Shown here piece after piece: positions 9,058 to 17,133 of a stretch of DNA of 52,724 nucleotides. The notes beneath the pieces were generated by a model. It saw nothing but the letters and a program-made list of their open reading frames with translations, ran no database searches and was not told where the DNA came from. Within the stretch, counting starts at the first letter, position 1. Each line of letters begins with the position of its first letter. Position numbers and translations under genes: made by a program. Source of the stretch: Candidatus Lutacidiplasma silvani (GTDB taxonomy: Archaea > Thermoplasmatota > Thermoplasmata > Lutacidiplasmatales > UBA184); the NCBI GenBank assembly GCA_022750295.1, contig JAKIVZ010000015.1:1-52724 (forward strand), in the 5' to 3' direction.

Positions 9058-9870
9058 CTACCCCTTCTTCTTGTCGGCGGGTGCGGGGGCCTTCTTGTCG
9101 GCGGTCCCCGGGGCGGCGGCCGGCGCGGCGGGCGTGGCCGGTGCGGCGGGCGTCGCGGCCTTGCCGCCGCCTCCGCCCCGTCCGCCCGAGTCGTCCTTGC
9201 CCGAGGCGGCGGCCGCTTCCTTCGCGGCCTTCTTCATGACGCCGGCGGCCATCCCCGTCCGTCCGTTCGAGCGGGTCCGTTGGCCCCGGACCTTCTGCCC
9301 GCGCTCGTGGCGAACTCCGCGGTACGACCGGATCATCTTCATCCGGTTCACGTCGTCGCGCCGGGTGGTGTCGAGGTCGGCGCCAAAGAAGTGGTGGGTC
9401 TCCCCCGTCGTCGGGTCGGAGACGTGATTGATCATCCAGGAAGGGATCTTGGCGGGCAGGTCGGCGAGGACGAGTTCGAGCCCGTCGATGGCCGGCTCGG
9501 GCACGTTGCCGATCATCTCGGACGGGCTCACGCCCGCCAGTTGGCACGCGACCTCCGCAATGCGCGGCCCGACGCCGCGAACGCCGGTGATGGCGAGCGC
9601 CGTGGCGCGGGTCCCGTCGAGGTCGCTCCCAGCAAGCCGGACGATGTAGCGGAAGTTCGGGTTGTCGGGAATCGGCTTCCCCTTCCGCTCCTTCTTCTCT
9701 CCGGGGGCGCCGGTCTTGCCGGACTTCCCCTTCCCCTCCTTCGGCGGAATGCCGTCCTTGCCCTTCGCCGGCTTCTCCTTCTTGCCGCCTTTCTCGGCGG
9801 CGGGAGCCTCGGCCGGGGCGGGAGTCACGGACGGCGTCTCGTCCTTCGGGGTCTTGGGCGCGATCCTCAC
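9058..9870 (-). CDS. rps13: Ribosomal protein uS13 with long low-complexity extensions
   Basis: 270 residues, far longer than the roughly 150-residue archaeal norm. The conserved core runs from about 72 to 208: NFRYIVRLAGSDLDGTRA, ITGVRGVGPRIAEV (the helix-hairpin-helix part) and SYRGVRHERGQKVRGQRTRSN. About 70 Lys/Pro/Glu/Gly-rich residues precede it and about 60 Ala/Pro/Lys-rich residues follow. I chose the GTG at 9870 because GAGGAGA lies immediately upstream and the frame further up is shadow-like. uS13 sits at the head of the 30S subunit and contacts the 50S. It is the first gene of the uS13-uS4-uS11-rpo3 operon. A CTTAAAAGG element on the minus strand (9956-9964) may be its TATA box, with a leader of about 60 bases. 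Confidence 0.93.
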   Translation of the reverse strand: MRIAPKTPKDETPSVTPAPAEAPAAEKGGKKEKPAKGKDGIPPKEGKGKSGKTGAPGEKKERKGKPIPDNPNFRYIVRLAGSDLDGTRATALAITGVRGVGPRIAEVACQLAGVSPSEMIGNVPEPAIDGLELVLADLPAKIPSWMINHVSDPTTGETHHFFGADLDTTRRDDVNRMKMIRSYRGVRHERGQKVRGQRTRSNGRTGMAAGVMKKAAKEAAAASGKDDSGGRGGGGGKAATPAAPATPAAPAAAPGTADKKAPAPADKKKG

Positions 9871-10120
9871 TCTCCTCGATGATTGGGGCGTCTCGGGCGA
9901 TCGGTCACGTCGACCGGCCCTTAGGCCCCGGGTGCGGGCGCCGAGAAAGCCGTCCCTTTTAAGCGCTTCGGCGAGGGCGGCAGGGCGCGCGAGAGAGAAC
10001 GCCGCCCCAGGGCCCCGGCCGTGCGCCGGCGCGACGTCCCCCCGACGAGAACCGTACCTCGAACGGCTGACCCCCCCCCGACCCGAACGGGAATAACCGA
10101 CCGTGGGGTGGGCGCGCGCC

Positions 10121-10843
10121 GTGACGGAGCCGCTCGAGGTCTCGGTGGTCGTGCCGACCCTCAACGAGCGGGAGTCGATCGATCTCCTCGCCCCGCGGAT
10201 CGCCGACGCGCTCCGAAGGTACCGGTACGAGGTGGTCGTCGTCGACGACGACTCGAACGACGGGACCGGCGAAGCGGTCCGGCAGATCGCGACGAAATTC
10301 CCCTGGCGGCTCTACGTCCGGCGCGGCGAGCGGGGGCTGGCGAGCGCCGTCGTCCTCGGGATGCACAACGCCACCGGCCACGTGATCGTCGGAATCGACG
10401 CCGACGGGAGCCACCCGCCCGAGCTTCTCCCGTCGCTCATCCTTCCGATCCTCTCGGGGAGCGCCGAAATGACGGTCGCGAGCCGCCACGTTCCCGGCGG
10501 GTCCGCGCCGGGGCTCGACCGGACGCGCCGCGTGGTCTCCTGGGGCGCCACGATGCTCGCCCGCCCTCTCACGTCCGTCAAGGATCCGATGAGCGGCTTC
10601 TTCGCGGTTCGCCGCGACGTCCTCGACCGGGCGGCCCTCGAACCGGTCGGGTACAAGATCGTCCTCGAGATCCTCGTGAAGTGCCGGCCCACCCCGACGG
10701 TCGAGGTCCCGTTCGTGTTCGCGGAACGGACCGCCGGCACCAGCAAGCTCGGCTCCGGGGAGTTCGGGCGGTACCTCCGCCACGTCGCTCGGCTCTACGC
10801 TTGGTCGATCGCCGGCCGCCGCCGGGCCTCGACGACCCGGTAG
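10121..10843 (+). CDS. Family 2 glycosyltransferase, dolichyl-phosphate mannosyltransferase type
   Basis: 240 residues. A GT-A fold is indicated by VVVPTLNERESIDLL, VVVDDDSNDGTGEAV and the metal/nucleotide-binding DADGSHPPE. The later DPMSGFFAVRRDVL and GYKIVLEILVKC are typical of DPM1-like polyprenyl-phosphate mannose or glucose synthases. No C-terminal membrane helices are present, as in the soluble DPM1 type. It would make lipid-linked sugar for N-glycosylation, which fits the many sequons in surface proteins of this window. The start is uncertain: GTG at 10121 lies about 25 bases after an AATAA element (10092-10096); a GTG at 10103 is in the same frame. The 3' end overlaps the opposing methyltransferase gene by 49 bases. 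Confidence 0.88.
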   Translation: MTEPLEVSVVVPTLNERESIDLLAPRIADALRRYRYEVVVVDDDSNDGTGEAVRQIATKFPWRLYVRRGERGLASAVVLGMHNATGHVIVGIDADGSHPPELLPSLILPILSGSAEMTVASRHVPGGSAPGLDRTRRVVSWGATMLARPLTSVKDPMSGFFAVRRDVLDRAALEPVGYKIVLEILVKCRPTPTVEVPFVFAERTAGTSKLGSGEFGRYLRHVARLYAWSIAGRRRASTTR

Positions 10844-11439
10844 CCGCTCCCGCGGGCGAGGACCTCGACCCCGCGGGCCCAGTGCTCGGCGAGCCACCGC
10901 TGATAGTACAGGATCCCCTGGCTCCCCTTCCCGACGACGAGGAGCCTCCCGTCGTCGGTGAGGTGATCCGGGGCGGCGGTCAGCAGTTCGAGGATCAGCT
11001 CGCGGCCGGCGTGAAACGGAGGATTCGTCGCGATCACGTCGTACCGCTCGGGACCGGCCGTGGCGAAGAGCGAGCCCGCCCGCACCTCGGCGTTCGCGAG
11101 CTTGTTCCGGCGCACGTTCCGCCGAGCCAGGGCAATGGCCCGCCGGTTCACGTCGGTCATCACGACGTGCCCGCCGGGCGCCGCCTTGGCGGCGGCGACC
11201 CCGACCGCCCCCCACCCGCATCCCAGGTCGAGGACCCGGTCGGCGGGACGGACCCCGAGCGATTCGATCAGGAGCGCGGTCCCGGGGTCGAGCCCGGACG
11301 AGCCGAACACGCCCCGGTCGACCTCGAATACGAGGACCGAGCCGCGGAACAGGAATCGCAGTTCGCGCCGCTGCGAGACCGACCGGGGTCGTTCGGTGAA
11401 GTAGTGGTCCGGTGCGTCGGGGACGTCTTCCGTCGGCAC
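10795..11439 (-). CDS. RsmC-like class I methyltransferase
   Basis: 214 residues. A SAM-binding motif I (VLDLGCGWGAVGVA) near residue 70 and the NPPF motif near 138 place it with RsmC/MJ0882-like N-methyltransferases acting on guanine or another base in rRNA or tRNA. The N-terminal HYFTERP and the RSVSQRRELRFLFRG segment are also common in that family. It begins with GTG at 11439, four bases after the dnaJ stop, so it is co-transcribed with dnaJ. Its last 49 bases overlap the end of the opposing glycosyltransferase gene. The specific target cannot be read from the sequence. Confidence 0.88.
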   Translation of the reverse strand: MPTEDVPDAPDHYFTERPRSVSQRRELRFLFRGSVLVFEVDRGVFGSSGLDPGTALLIESLGVRPADRVLDLGCGWGAVGVAAAKAAPGGHVVMTDVNRRAIALARRNVRRNKLANAEVRAGSLFATAGPERYDVIATNPPFHAGRELILELLTAAPDHLTDDGRLLVVGKGSQGILYYQRWLAEHWARGVEVLARGSGYRVVEARRRPAIDQA

Positions 11440-11443
11440 CGGG

Positions 11444-12604
11444 TCACCCCCGTCGCCCGAAGAGGCCGCCGCGCGGCCGGGCCGCCGTGGCGGTGTCCGC
11501 CCCCAGCGCTTCGCGGAGGAGGTCCTTCTGGTGGGCGCTCAGGTGCTTCGGCAGCTCGACGTGGACGAGGACGATCTCATCGCCCCGTCCGGTCCCGCGG
11601 AACGTCGGGAACCCCTCGCCCCGCAGCCGGAACTGGGCTTCGGGCTGGGTCCCCGGCGGGATCTTGAGCGCGGCCTCGCCGGTCACCGTCGGGACCCGAA
11701 CCTCCCCGCCGAATACGGCGAGGGAGACGGAGATCGTCGTCTCGGTGTGGGCGTCCCGGCCCTCCCGGCGCAGCCGGGGGTCCGGCTCGAGCATCACCTG
11801 GACGAACAGGTCGCCCGACCGGCCGTTCGCCGGCGCAGCGCCCCCCTGGCCCGCCAGCCGGAGGACCGACCCGTCCTCCATCCCTGGCGGGACCGTGACG
11901 CGGATGTGCCGGACCTGCCGGACGGTTCCCCGTCCCTTGCACACCGGGCACGCGATCCGGATCCGCTGCCCAGTGCCGTGGCACGTCGGACATTCGGAGA
12001 CGGAGATCATCTGGGTGTACCCCCGGCTCGTCGAGCGTCGGATCTGGCCCCGTCCCTCGCACTGCGGGCACGTTTCGAGCTCGGTCCCGTCCTTCGCTCC
12101 CGTCCCCCGGCACGCGGCGCAGGCGTCGGTCGTGGGGACGGTGAGCTCGGGCTCGGCGCCGGTGACGGCGGCGGCGAGGGGGAGCCGGATCGAGACCTCG
12201 ACGTCGCTGCCGCGGAACGACGGGCTGGCCCGGGGGTCCCGCCCGGTGGTGAACGTCCCGCCGATGAACCCCTGCCGAAGCAGCTGCTCGAGGAGGTCGT
12301 TCCCCCCGAGAAGGTCCTCCAGGTCGGCCCGGTGGGTGAAGTTCTGCCAGGTGAATCCGCCGGGGCCGAAGTCGCTCTCGACCCCGCCGAACCCCATCTG
12401 GTCGTACCGGCGGCGCTTCTCGGGGTCGACGATGACCTCGTACGCCTCGCTGACCTCCTTGAATTTCTCCTCGGCGGCCTTGACGTCGCCGGCGTTGACG
12501 TCGGGGTGGTGGAGGCGGGCGAGCCGACGGTACGCCGACTTCACCTCGTCGGTCGACGCGGTGCGGGGAACCCCGAGCACCTCGTAGTAGTCGCGCTTCG
12601 CCAC
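11444..12604 (-). CDS. dnaJ: Chaperone DnaJ (Hsp40)
   Basis: 386 residues, the usual size for a type I DnaJ. The J domain (1-70) has YYEVLGV and the essential HPD (LHHPDVN). It is followed by a short Gly/Phe linker, then four zinc-binding CxxCxGxG repeats (CAACRGTG, CPQCEGRG, CPTCHGTG, CPVCKGRG), then the C-terminal substrate-binding domains (IRVTVPPGMEDGSVLRLAGQG). The protein stimulates DnaK ATPase and delivers substrates. No dnaK or grpE is present in this window, so dnaJ sits apart from them here. A GGTTAACTAG element about 50 bases upstream on the minus strand (12652-12661) is a possible promoter. It is followed by the methyltransferase gene after 4 bases. Confidence 0.96.
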   Translation of the reverse strand: MAKRDYYEVLGVPRTASTDEVKSAYRRLARLHHPDVNAGDVKAAEEKFKEVSEAYEVIVDPEKRRRYDQMGFGGVESDFGPGGFTWQNFTHRADLEDLLGGNDLLEQLLRQGFIGGTFTTGRDPRASPSFRGSDVEVSIRLPLAAAVTGAEPELTVPTTDACAACRGTGAKDGTELETCPQCEGRGQIRRSTSRGYTQMISVSECPTCHGTGQRIRIACPVCKGRGTVRQVRHIRVTVPPGMEDGSVLRLAGQGGAAPANGRSGDLFVQVMLEPDPRLRREGRDAHTETTISVSLAVFGGEVRVPTVTGEAALKIPPGTQPEAQFRLRGEGFPTFRGTGRGDEIVLVHVELPKHLSAHQKDLLREALGADTATAARPRGGLFGRRG

Positions 12605-12711
12605 GATGCGTCCCTCGCGGTCGTGAACTCCGGCCGTCCCTTGCGATGGCGCTAGTTAACCGCTTCCCAAGGCCGGACGACCCGGCACTCGGAATCGGGG
12701 AACGAAGCCGC

Positions 12712-13038
12712 CTAGGACTTCATGATCGCGACCAGGAAGATCGCGATGGCGGCGAGCGCGCCGACGGCGGCGGCGACAATCACGAGGATCGTCTGCTCGA
12801 GAAGCCCCGTGAGCGCGAGCCCGGAGCCGTGGTCGATGTGGTACCAGTACGCGGAAATCACGTCGACGATCACGCCGACGAGCAGGAGGACAACGCCGAT
12901 GGTCCGGCTCTTGCCGCTCCCAAAGTAGGCGGTGAAGAGGCCCGCCAGGATCAGGAACAGCCCGAAGACCAGCAGGAGGATCGTCGCGAACTGGCTCAGC
13001 CCCACGGTCAGCCCGGTGTCGACAAGTGTGTTGATCAT
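12712..13038 (-). CDS. Small membrane protein
   Basis: 108 residues with three predicted membrane helices: about 14-38, 44-62 and 75-104. The pattern (FATILLLVFGLFLILAGLFT, IGVVLLLVGVIVDVISAY, then a long hydrophobic C-terminus) resembles the other short membrane proteins in this window. No functional motif is recognised. The ATG at 13038 is chosen because the open frame further upstream is antisense to the Lrp-type gene and shadow-like. It starts 20 bases after the Lrp-type gene and is probably co-transcribed with it. Confidence 0.7.
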   Translation of the reverse strand: MINTLVDTGLTVGLSQFATILLLVFGLFLILAGLFTAYFGSGKSRTIGVVLLLVGVIVDVISAYWYHIDHGSGLALTGLLEQTILVIVAAAVGALAAIAIFLVAIMKS

Positions 13039-13058
13039 GGTGGTTTCCGTTGCTGGGA

Positions 13059-13292
13059 TCAGAACTTGATGCCGGTGAGCGTCTTCGTGTCGATGACGCC
13101 CGAGACCGACCGGATCTTGTCGACCACGAGTTGACCGAGCGCGTTGAAGTCCTCGGCCTCGACCTTGGCAATGAGGTCGTACTCCCCGAAGAGCGGGTGG
13201 AGCTCCACGATCCCCTTCACGCGAAGGAGTTCGGTGTAGACTTCGTGCTCCTTCGCGGGAGCCGTGCTGATGAGGACAAAGCCGATTGCCAC
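13059..13292 (-). CDS. Stand-alone Lrp/AsnC ligand-binding (RAM) domain protein
   Basis: 77 residues. The sequence VAIGFVLISTAPAKEHEVY, the central GIVELHPLFGEYDLIAKVEAED and the closing SVSGVIDTKTLTGI match the C-terminal amino-acid-binding domain of Lrp/AsnC regulators. The DNA-binding HTH is missing. Such stand-alone domains form octamers and are thought to sense amino acids or modulate full-length Lrp partners. The start is either the GTG at 13292, which begins the conserved domain, or an in-frame ATG at 13328. A TATA-like CGCTTATAGCC on the minus strand (13334-13344) would place the transcript start near 13313, which favours the GTG. Confidence 0.88.
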   Translation of the reverse strand: MAIGFVLISTAPAKEHEVYTELLRVKGIVELHPLFGEYDLIAKVEAEDFNALGQLVVDKIRSVSGVIDTKTLTGIKF

Positions 13293-13335
13293 GGAGGAAT
13301 CCCTCGACGGTACCGGGGCGGCCGACAACGGCCTT

Positions 13336-13345
13336 GGCTATAAGC
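13336..13345 (-). promoter_or_regulatory. TATA-like element upstream of the Lrp-type gene
   Basis: GCTTATAGCC reads on the minus strand about 45 bases before the GTG at 13292. It can also be read on the plus strand as GGCTATAAGC, but it lies about 90 bases from the MFS gene there. Confidence 0.45.
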
Positions 13346-13430
13346 GTACTGGCCGAGTTGGCGACGACGCCCACTGAAAGCGCGCCTCCATAAACCCGGC
13401 GAGGGTGAAAAATCGTTCCGGGCGGTTTCG

Positions 13431-14825
13431 ATGGTTCGCTCCGTTCCCACCTGGCCCCGGCGGCTCATCGCCCGCCCTTGGCTCCTCGCCTTCGTCCCGG
13501 TGAACGCCGCGACTTCGGGGTTCGGGGTCGTCCTTCCGCTGTTCATCCTCATCTCGCTGCATGGCGCGTGGACCGACGTCGCGCTGGCGGCCACCCTGTT
13601 CAACGGGGCGGTCATCCTTTCGTCGATCGGCTGGGGGTGGGTCTCCGACCGGTTCCGCTCGCGACGGATCCTCCTCGCCGTCAACTTCGCCGGGTTCGCC
13701 GTCGTGTACGCGGCCCTCGGCGAGGTCCACACCCTCACGTCGTTGCTCGTTCTCTACACGATCGTCGGCGTCCTCGCGCCGGCGGGGACGAACGCCGCCA
13801 ACCTGCTCATCCTCGAGAAGTTCGGCTCGACCGAGCGGCCGAGCGCGTACGCGTCGTTCCAGCTGATGAGCATGATCGGGGCCGTCGGCGGCCTTCTCGT
13901 CGGGTACTTCTGGCTCGCCGACGGCCGACCGCTCGGGCCGCTCCTCTGGGTCCTCGGCACCCTCGCCGCCGCGTCGGCGGTCGCGATCCTCGTCGGGGTC
14001 TCGGAGCCGGACCGCTCCGTCCACGCGAGCCAGGTCGCCCGACACTCCGACAGCCTCGCGTCGCGGATGCGCCACTGGGTCCCGCTGCGCATGTTCGTGC
14101 CGTTCTTCCCGGTGCGTCCCTCGCTCGGAGCCGGGAGCGTCCGGAGGTTTCGGACCTGGGTCCGCGAGGAGCTCCACCATGAACTGCCGCTGATCTTCGC
14201 CGCGACGCTTCTCTTCAACCTCAGCTCGAACCTTTTCAACATCTCGTACACGCCGTACCTCTACTCCTTGGGAGTCGGGGCCGCATCGATCTTCCTCGTC
14301 AACCTCGCGAACAACAGCGCGCAGGCGGTCGTCTATCCCGCGAGCGGCTCGCTCACCAACCGGATCGGTCCGGACCGGCTCGTCGGCCGGGCCACGTACG
14401 TCCGGAGCCTCGGCTACCTCGGCGTGGCCGGGTTCACGTTCCTCCCCCTCGTGGCGTTCGCGGCGTTCGTGGCGAACGTCGTGGCGTTCGCGGTCCTCGG
14501 GGTCGCGATCGCCTTCTACTCGACCGCCTCGTCGATCCTGCTCTTCCGCGCCCTCGAGGGGCGCGACGCGGGCCGGCTCCTCGGGTTCAGCAGCGCGCTC
14601 GGCGGGATCGCCGCGGTCGCTGGCGCGGCCCTCTCGGGCGTCCTTTCGGTGTTCGGGAGCTACCGGCTCGTCTTCCTCGTCTCGGCGGGGGCGCTGCTCG
14701 TCTCGCTCCCCATCTGGTCGGCGGCGACCGTCGCCTACGCGCGACGCCATCCCTCGGCCGTTCCGCTCGTCCCGCCGGCGCCGGTGGCGGCCCCCCGGCC
14801 GGTCCGGGCGGCCGAAACCGATTAA
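13431..14825 (+). CDS. MFS transporter
   Basis: 464 residues with about 12 hydrophobic segments and the helix 2-3 loop signature GWGWVSDRFRSRRILL. A long central loop (about residues 195-240, Arg/His-rich) splits the two six-helix halves. The second half repeats the pattern: NSAQAVVYPASGSLTNRIGPDRLVG. No substrate-specific motif is visible; sugar, drug or peptide export are all possible. A CCATAAAC element at 13388-13395 sits about 36 bases upstream of the ATG. It is followed by the citrate synthase gene after 37 bases, which contains a GATTAACC element (14819-14826), so the two may be separate transcripts. Confidence 0.9.
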   Translation: MVRSVPTWPRRLIARPWLLAFVPVNAATSGFGVVLPLFILISLHGAWTDVALAATLFNGAVILSSIGWGWVSDRFRSRRILLAVNFAGFAVVYAALGEVHTLTSLLVLYTIVGVLAPAGTNAANLLILEKFGSTERPSAYASFQLMSMIGAVGGLLVGYFWLADGRPLGPLLWVLGTLAAASAVAILVGVSEPDRSVHASQVARHSDSLASRMRHWVPLRMFVPFFPVRPSLGAGSVRRFRTWVREELHHELPLIFAATLLFNLSSNLFNISYTPYLYSLGVGAASIFLVNLANNSAQAVVYPASGSLTNRIGPDRLVGRATYVRSLGYLGVAGFTFLPLVAFAAFVANVVAFAVLGVAIAFYSTASSILLFRALEGRDAGRLLGFSSALGGIAAVAGAALSGVLSVFGSYRLVFLVSAGALLVSLPIWSAATVAYARRHPSAVPLVPPAPVAAPRPVRAAETD

Positions 14826-14862
14826 CCTCACCCCCGGTCCCATTCCGTCGGAAGCGAATCGG

Positions 14863-15993
14863 ATGGTCGAGCCGGCGGACGTTCAGAAGGGCCTCGAGGA
14901 CGTCATCGCCCTCGAGTCGCGGATCTGCTACATCGACGGAAAGGGCGGCCGCCTGATCTACGACGGGTACGACATCCGCGACCTCGCGGCCAACTCGAAC
15001 TTCGAGGAGGTCGCCTACCTCCTGTGGTACGGCCGCCTCCCGACGTCGACCCAGCTCGCCGAGCTGAAGCAGCGACTCGCGGGGCTCCGGGAACTCCCCG
15101 CCCCGGTCCTCCGGCTCCTGACCGCGATGCCCCGCGACGCCCTCCCGATGGACGTCCTGCGGACGGTCGTGAGCGCGCTGGCGGTCTACGAGCCGGACGA
15201 GACGAAACCGGGCGAGGCGTCGATCGGGGGCGCCCAGCGGCTTTCGGCGATCCTGCCGGCGATCCTCGGCACGATCCACCGGCTCCGGAACGGGCTCCCC
15301 GCGCTCGCCCCCCGGCCCGAGCTCTCCCACGCCTCCTGGCTCCTCTACGCGATCCGCGGCACCGACTCGAACGAGCTCGAGACCCGGGCGCTCGACGTCG
15401 CCCTCATCCTCCACGCCGACCACGAGCTGAACGCCTCGACGTTCGCGGCGCGCGTCACCGCCTCGACGCTCTCCGACCTCTATTCGGCGGTCACGAGCGC
15501 GATCGGGACCCTGAAGGGACCGCTGCATGGCGGTGCGAACGAGCGCGTCATGGAGCTCCTCGAGGAGATCGGAACCCCGGAGAAGGCCGAGGAGGTCGTC
15601 CGGGCGAAGCTCGCCCGCCACGAGCGGATCATGGGGTTCGGCCACCGGGTCTACAAGGTCGAGGACCCGCGGGCGACGATCCTCCGCGAATGGTCCAAAC
15701 GGATCGGCGAGGCGAAGGGGAACCTCCGGTACTACGACCTCCTGCGGGCCGTCGAAGGGGTCGTCCACCGCGAGAAGGGGCTCTACCCCAACGTCGACCT
15801 CTACTCGGGGTCGGTGTATACGCTGCTCGGGATCCCGAAGGACCTGTTCACGCCGGTGTTCGCGGCGAGCCGCGTCGCCGGCTGGACCGCGCACGTCCTC
15901 GAGGAGTACCAGGACCTCCGCCTGATCCGTCCGACCGCGCGGTACGTCGGACCGGTCGACCTCGTCTACTCCCCGATCGGTTCCCGCGGGTAA
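14863..15993 (+). CDS. gltA: Citrate synthase
   Basis: 376 residues, the archaeal/Gram-positive dimeric size. Motifs: YDGYDIRDLA near the N-terminus; the catalytic His region GPLHGGANERVMELL; GFGHRVYKVEDPRA with the second catalytic His; and the Asp in LYPNVDLYSGSVY. It condenses acetyl-CoA and oxaloacetate to citrate, the entry to the TCA cycle. Related 2-methylcitrate synthases cannot be excluded from sequence alone. The ATG at 14863 follows the conserved EPADVQKGLEDV start. The last 146 bases overlap the opposing MptD-like gene, which is unusual for two conserved genes. Confidence 0.95.
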   Translation: MVEPADVQKGLEDVIALESRICYIDGKGGRLIYDGYDIRDLAANSNFEEVAYLLWYGRLPTSTQLAELKQRLAGLRELPAPVLRLLTAMPRDALPMDVLRTVVSALAVYEPDETKPGEASIGGAQRLSAILPAILGTIHRLRNGLPALAPRPELSHASWLLYAIRGTDSNELETRALDVALILHADHELNASTFAARVTASTLSDLYSAVTSAIGTLKGPLHGGANERVMELLEEIGTPEKAEEVVRAKLARHERIMGFGHRVYKVEDPRATILREWSKRIGEAKGNLRYYDLLRAVEGVVHREKGLYPNVDLYSGSVYTLLGIPKDLFTPVFAASRVAGWTAHVLEEYQDLRLIRPTARYVGPVDLVYSPIGSRG

Positions 15994-16375
15994 CCGCCGG
16001 TCCGACGGCGACGACCCGCATCAGCGGGTACCGGAGGTCGGGCCGGTGCACGAGCTCGGCCCGGACCGTCTCGTGGCCGTCCGACAGGGTCACCTCGGCC
16101 GAGAGCATTTCCGCGACCAGGTACCGGTACGCGAACGCTCCCTCGCCGAGCGGGCCGGCGCGGGAGGGGTCGATGGTGACCCGGATCGACCGGACATACG
16201 GTTGGAGCCGAACGGCGTCCTCGATCGTCCGGGCGAGCCGCCGGGCGGTCCGCTCGCCGACCGGCGTCCCGAGGTACTGATGGAAGACCCCGCCCAGCTT
16301 GATCCCCGCCTCGAAGAGCAGCGCCTCGCGACGCGTCAGGGGGACGGCGTGGAGGTCGGCCGGCCCGCCGGTCAT
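15848..16375 (-). CDS. mptD: Archaeal dihydroneopterin aldolase (MptD-like)
   Basis: 175 residues. FEAGIKLGGVFHQYLGTPV and the spacing of RTIEDAVRLQPYVRSIRVTI match the archaeal DHNA family (MptD type), which cleaves 7,8-dihydroneopterin derivatives on the way to tetrahydromethanopterin or related folates. Family members are about 120-130 residues; here about 45 Arg-rich residues follow the conserved YPLMRVVAVGPAV, and that tail is encoded entirely antisense to citrate synthase. The ATG at 16375 overlaps the pssA stop (ATGA), so translation is probably coupled. It is the last gene of the tuf-rps10-asd-pssA-mptD run. A FolD homologue is encoded at 36.3 kb, so one-carbon metabolism is represented twice. 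Confidence 0.85.
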   Translation of the reverse strand: MTGGPADLHAVPLTRREALLFEAGIKLGGVFHQYLGTPVGERTARRLARTIEDAVRLQPYVRSIRVTIDPSRAGPLGEGAFAYRYLVAEMLSAEVTLSDGHETVRAELVHRPDLRYPLMRVVAVGPAVTRGNRSGSRRGRPVRRTARSDGSGGGPGTPRGRARSSRRRGSPRTPA

Positions 16376-17133
16376 GCCTGTCCCCCGGAGGCCGGATCGG
16401 GGTTCGGGGGCGGCACCGTGAACGGGCCGACGAGGTAGTAGAGGACGATCCCGATCGCGGCCACGGCGCTCGCGGCTTCGGCGGCGAGGAAGAACGGAGT
16501 TCCCGCCGACGGCCGGAACTGGAGGACGAGGACCGCCACGACCACGGCGACGGCCGTGCCGATCATCGCGGGGCGGAGCGGGGCGCCGCGGCGGATCTTG
16601 GGGAAGGGGACCGGGACGACCATCGCGACCGCGATCGCGGCGGCCCCGACGAGCGCCGCGGCGGGGACCGTCCCGAGGAACCCGGGCACGTCGACGAACA
16701 GCAGGAGGGCGATGACCGCGAGCGCCGCTTGCGGCGTCGGGGCGCCGAGGAAGTCGGCGTGACGGAATCCCCGCAGCGTGAAGTAGATCAGGCGGCCGAT
16801 GGCGAGCGCGGCGTAGAGGACCGCGACCGCGACCGCGACCCCGGTCCACGGACTCCAGAGGGAGTGGGCCGTCGTGTGGACGAGGAGGAGGGTCGCCGGC
16901 GCGAGCCCGAACGTGACCGCGTCGGAGACCGAATCGGCGGCGCGGCCGAAGGCGTTCCCGGGGAGGCCGCTGCGTCGGGACAGGAATCCGTCCAGCCCGT
17001 CGAACCCGATCCCCGAGACGATGAGGAGCATCGCCCACAGCGGGTTGCCCGCGAGGACGTAGACGATCGCCCCCACGCCGACGAGACCGTTCGCGAGCGT
17101 CGCGAGGTTCGCCGGCCAGCGGCCGCCCCTCAC
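16372..17133 (-). CDS. pssA: CDP-alcohol phosphatidyltransferase, probable archaetidylserine synthase
   Basis: 253 residues with about 8 hydrophobic segments. The CDP-alcohol phosphatidyltransferase motif is complete in order: DGLDG, then R, G, and RAADSVSD, giving the four metal-binding aspartates at about residues 41-68. The family transfers a head-group alcohol to a CDP-activated lipid; the adjacent decarboxylase gene argues for serine. The start is the GTG at 17133, which overlaps the decarboxylase stop by 4 bases (GTGA). Its stop overlaps the mptD start in the same way. So asd, pssA and mptD are translationally coupled. The product acts in the membrane on archaeol lipids. Confidence 0.9.
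   Translation of the reverse strand: MRGGRWPANLATLANGLVGVGAIVYVLAGNPLWAMLLIVSGIGFDGLDGFLSRRSGLPGNAFGRAADSVSDAVTFGLAPATLLLVHTTAHSLWSPWTGVAVAVAVLYAALAIGRLIYFTLRGFRHADFLGAPTPQAALAVIALLLFVDVPGFLGTVPAAALVGAAAIAVAMVVPVPFPKIRRGAPLRPAMIGTAVAVVVAVLVLQFRPSAGTPFFLAAEAASAVAAIGIVLYYLVGPFTVPPPNPDPASGGQA

Noticed and set aside
9871-10164. N-terminal extension of uS13 beyond 9870
   Set aside because: Arg/Gly-rich shadow sequence, with GAGGAGA directly before the GTG at 9870.
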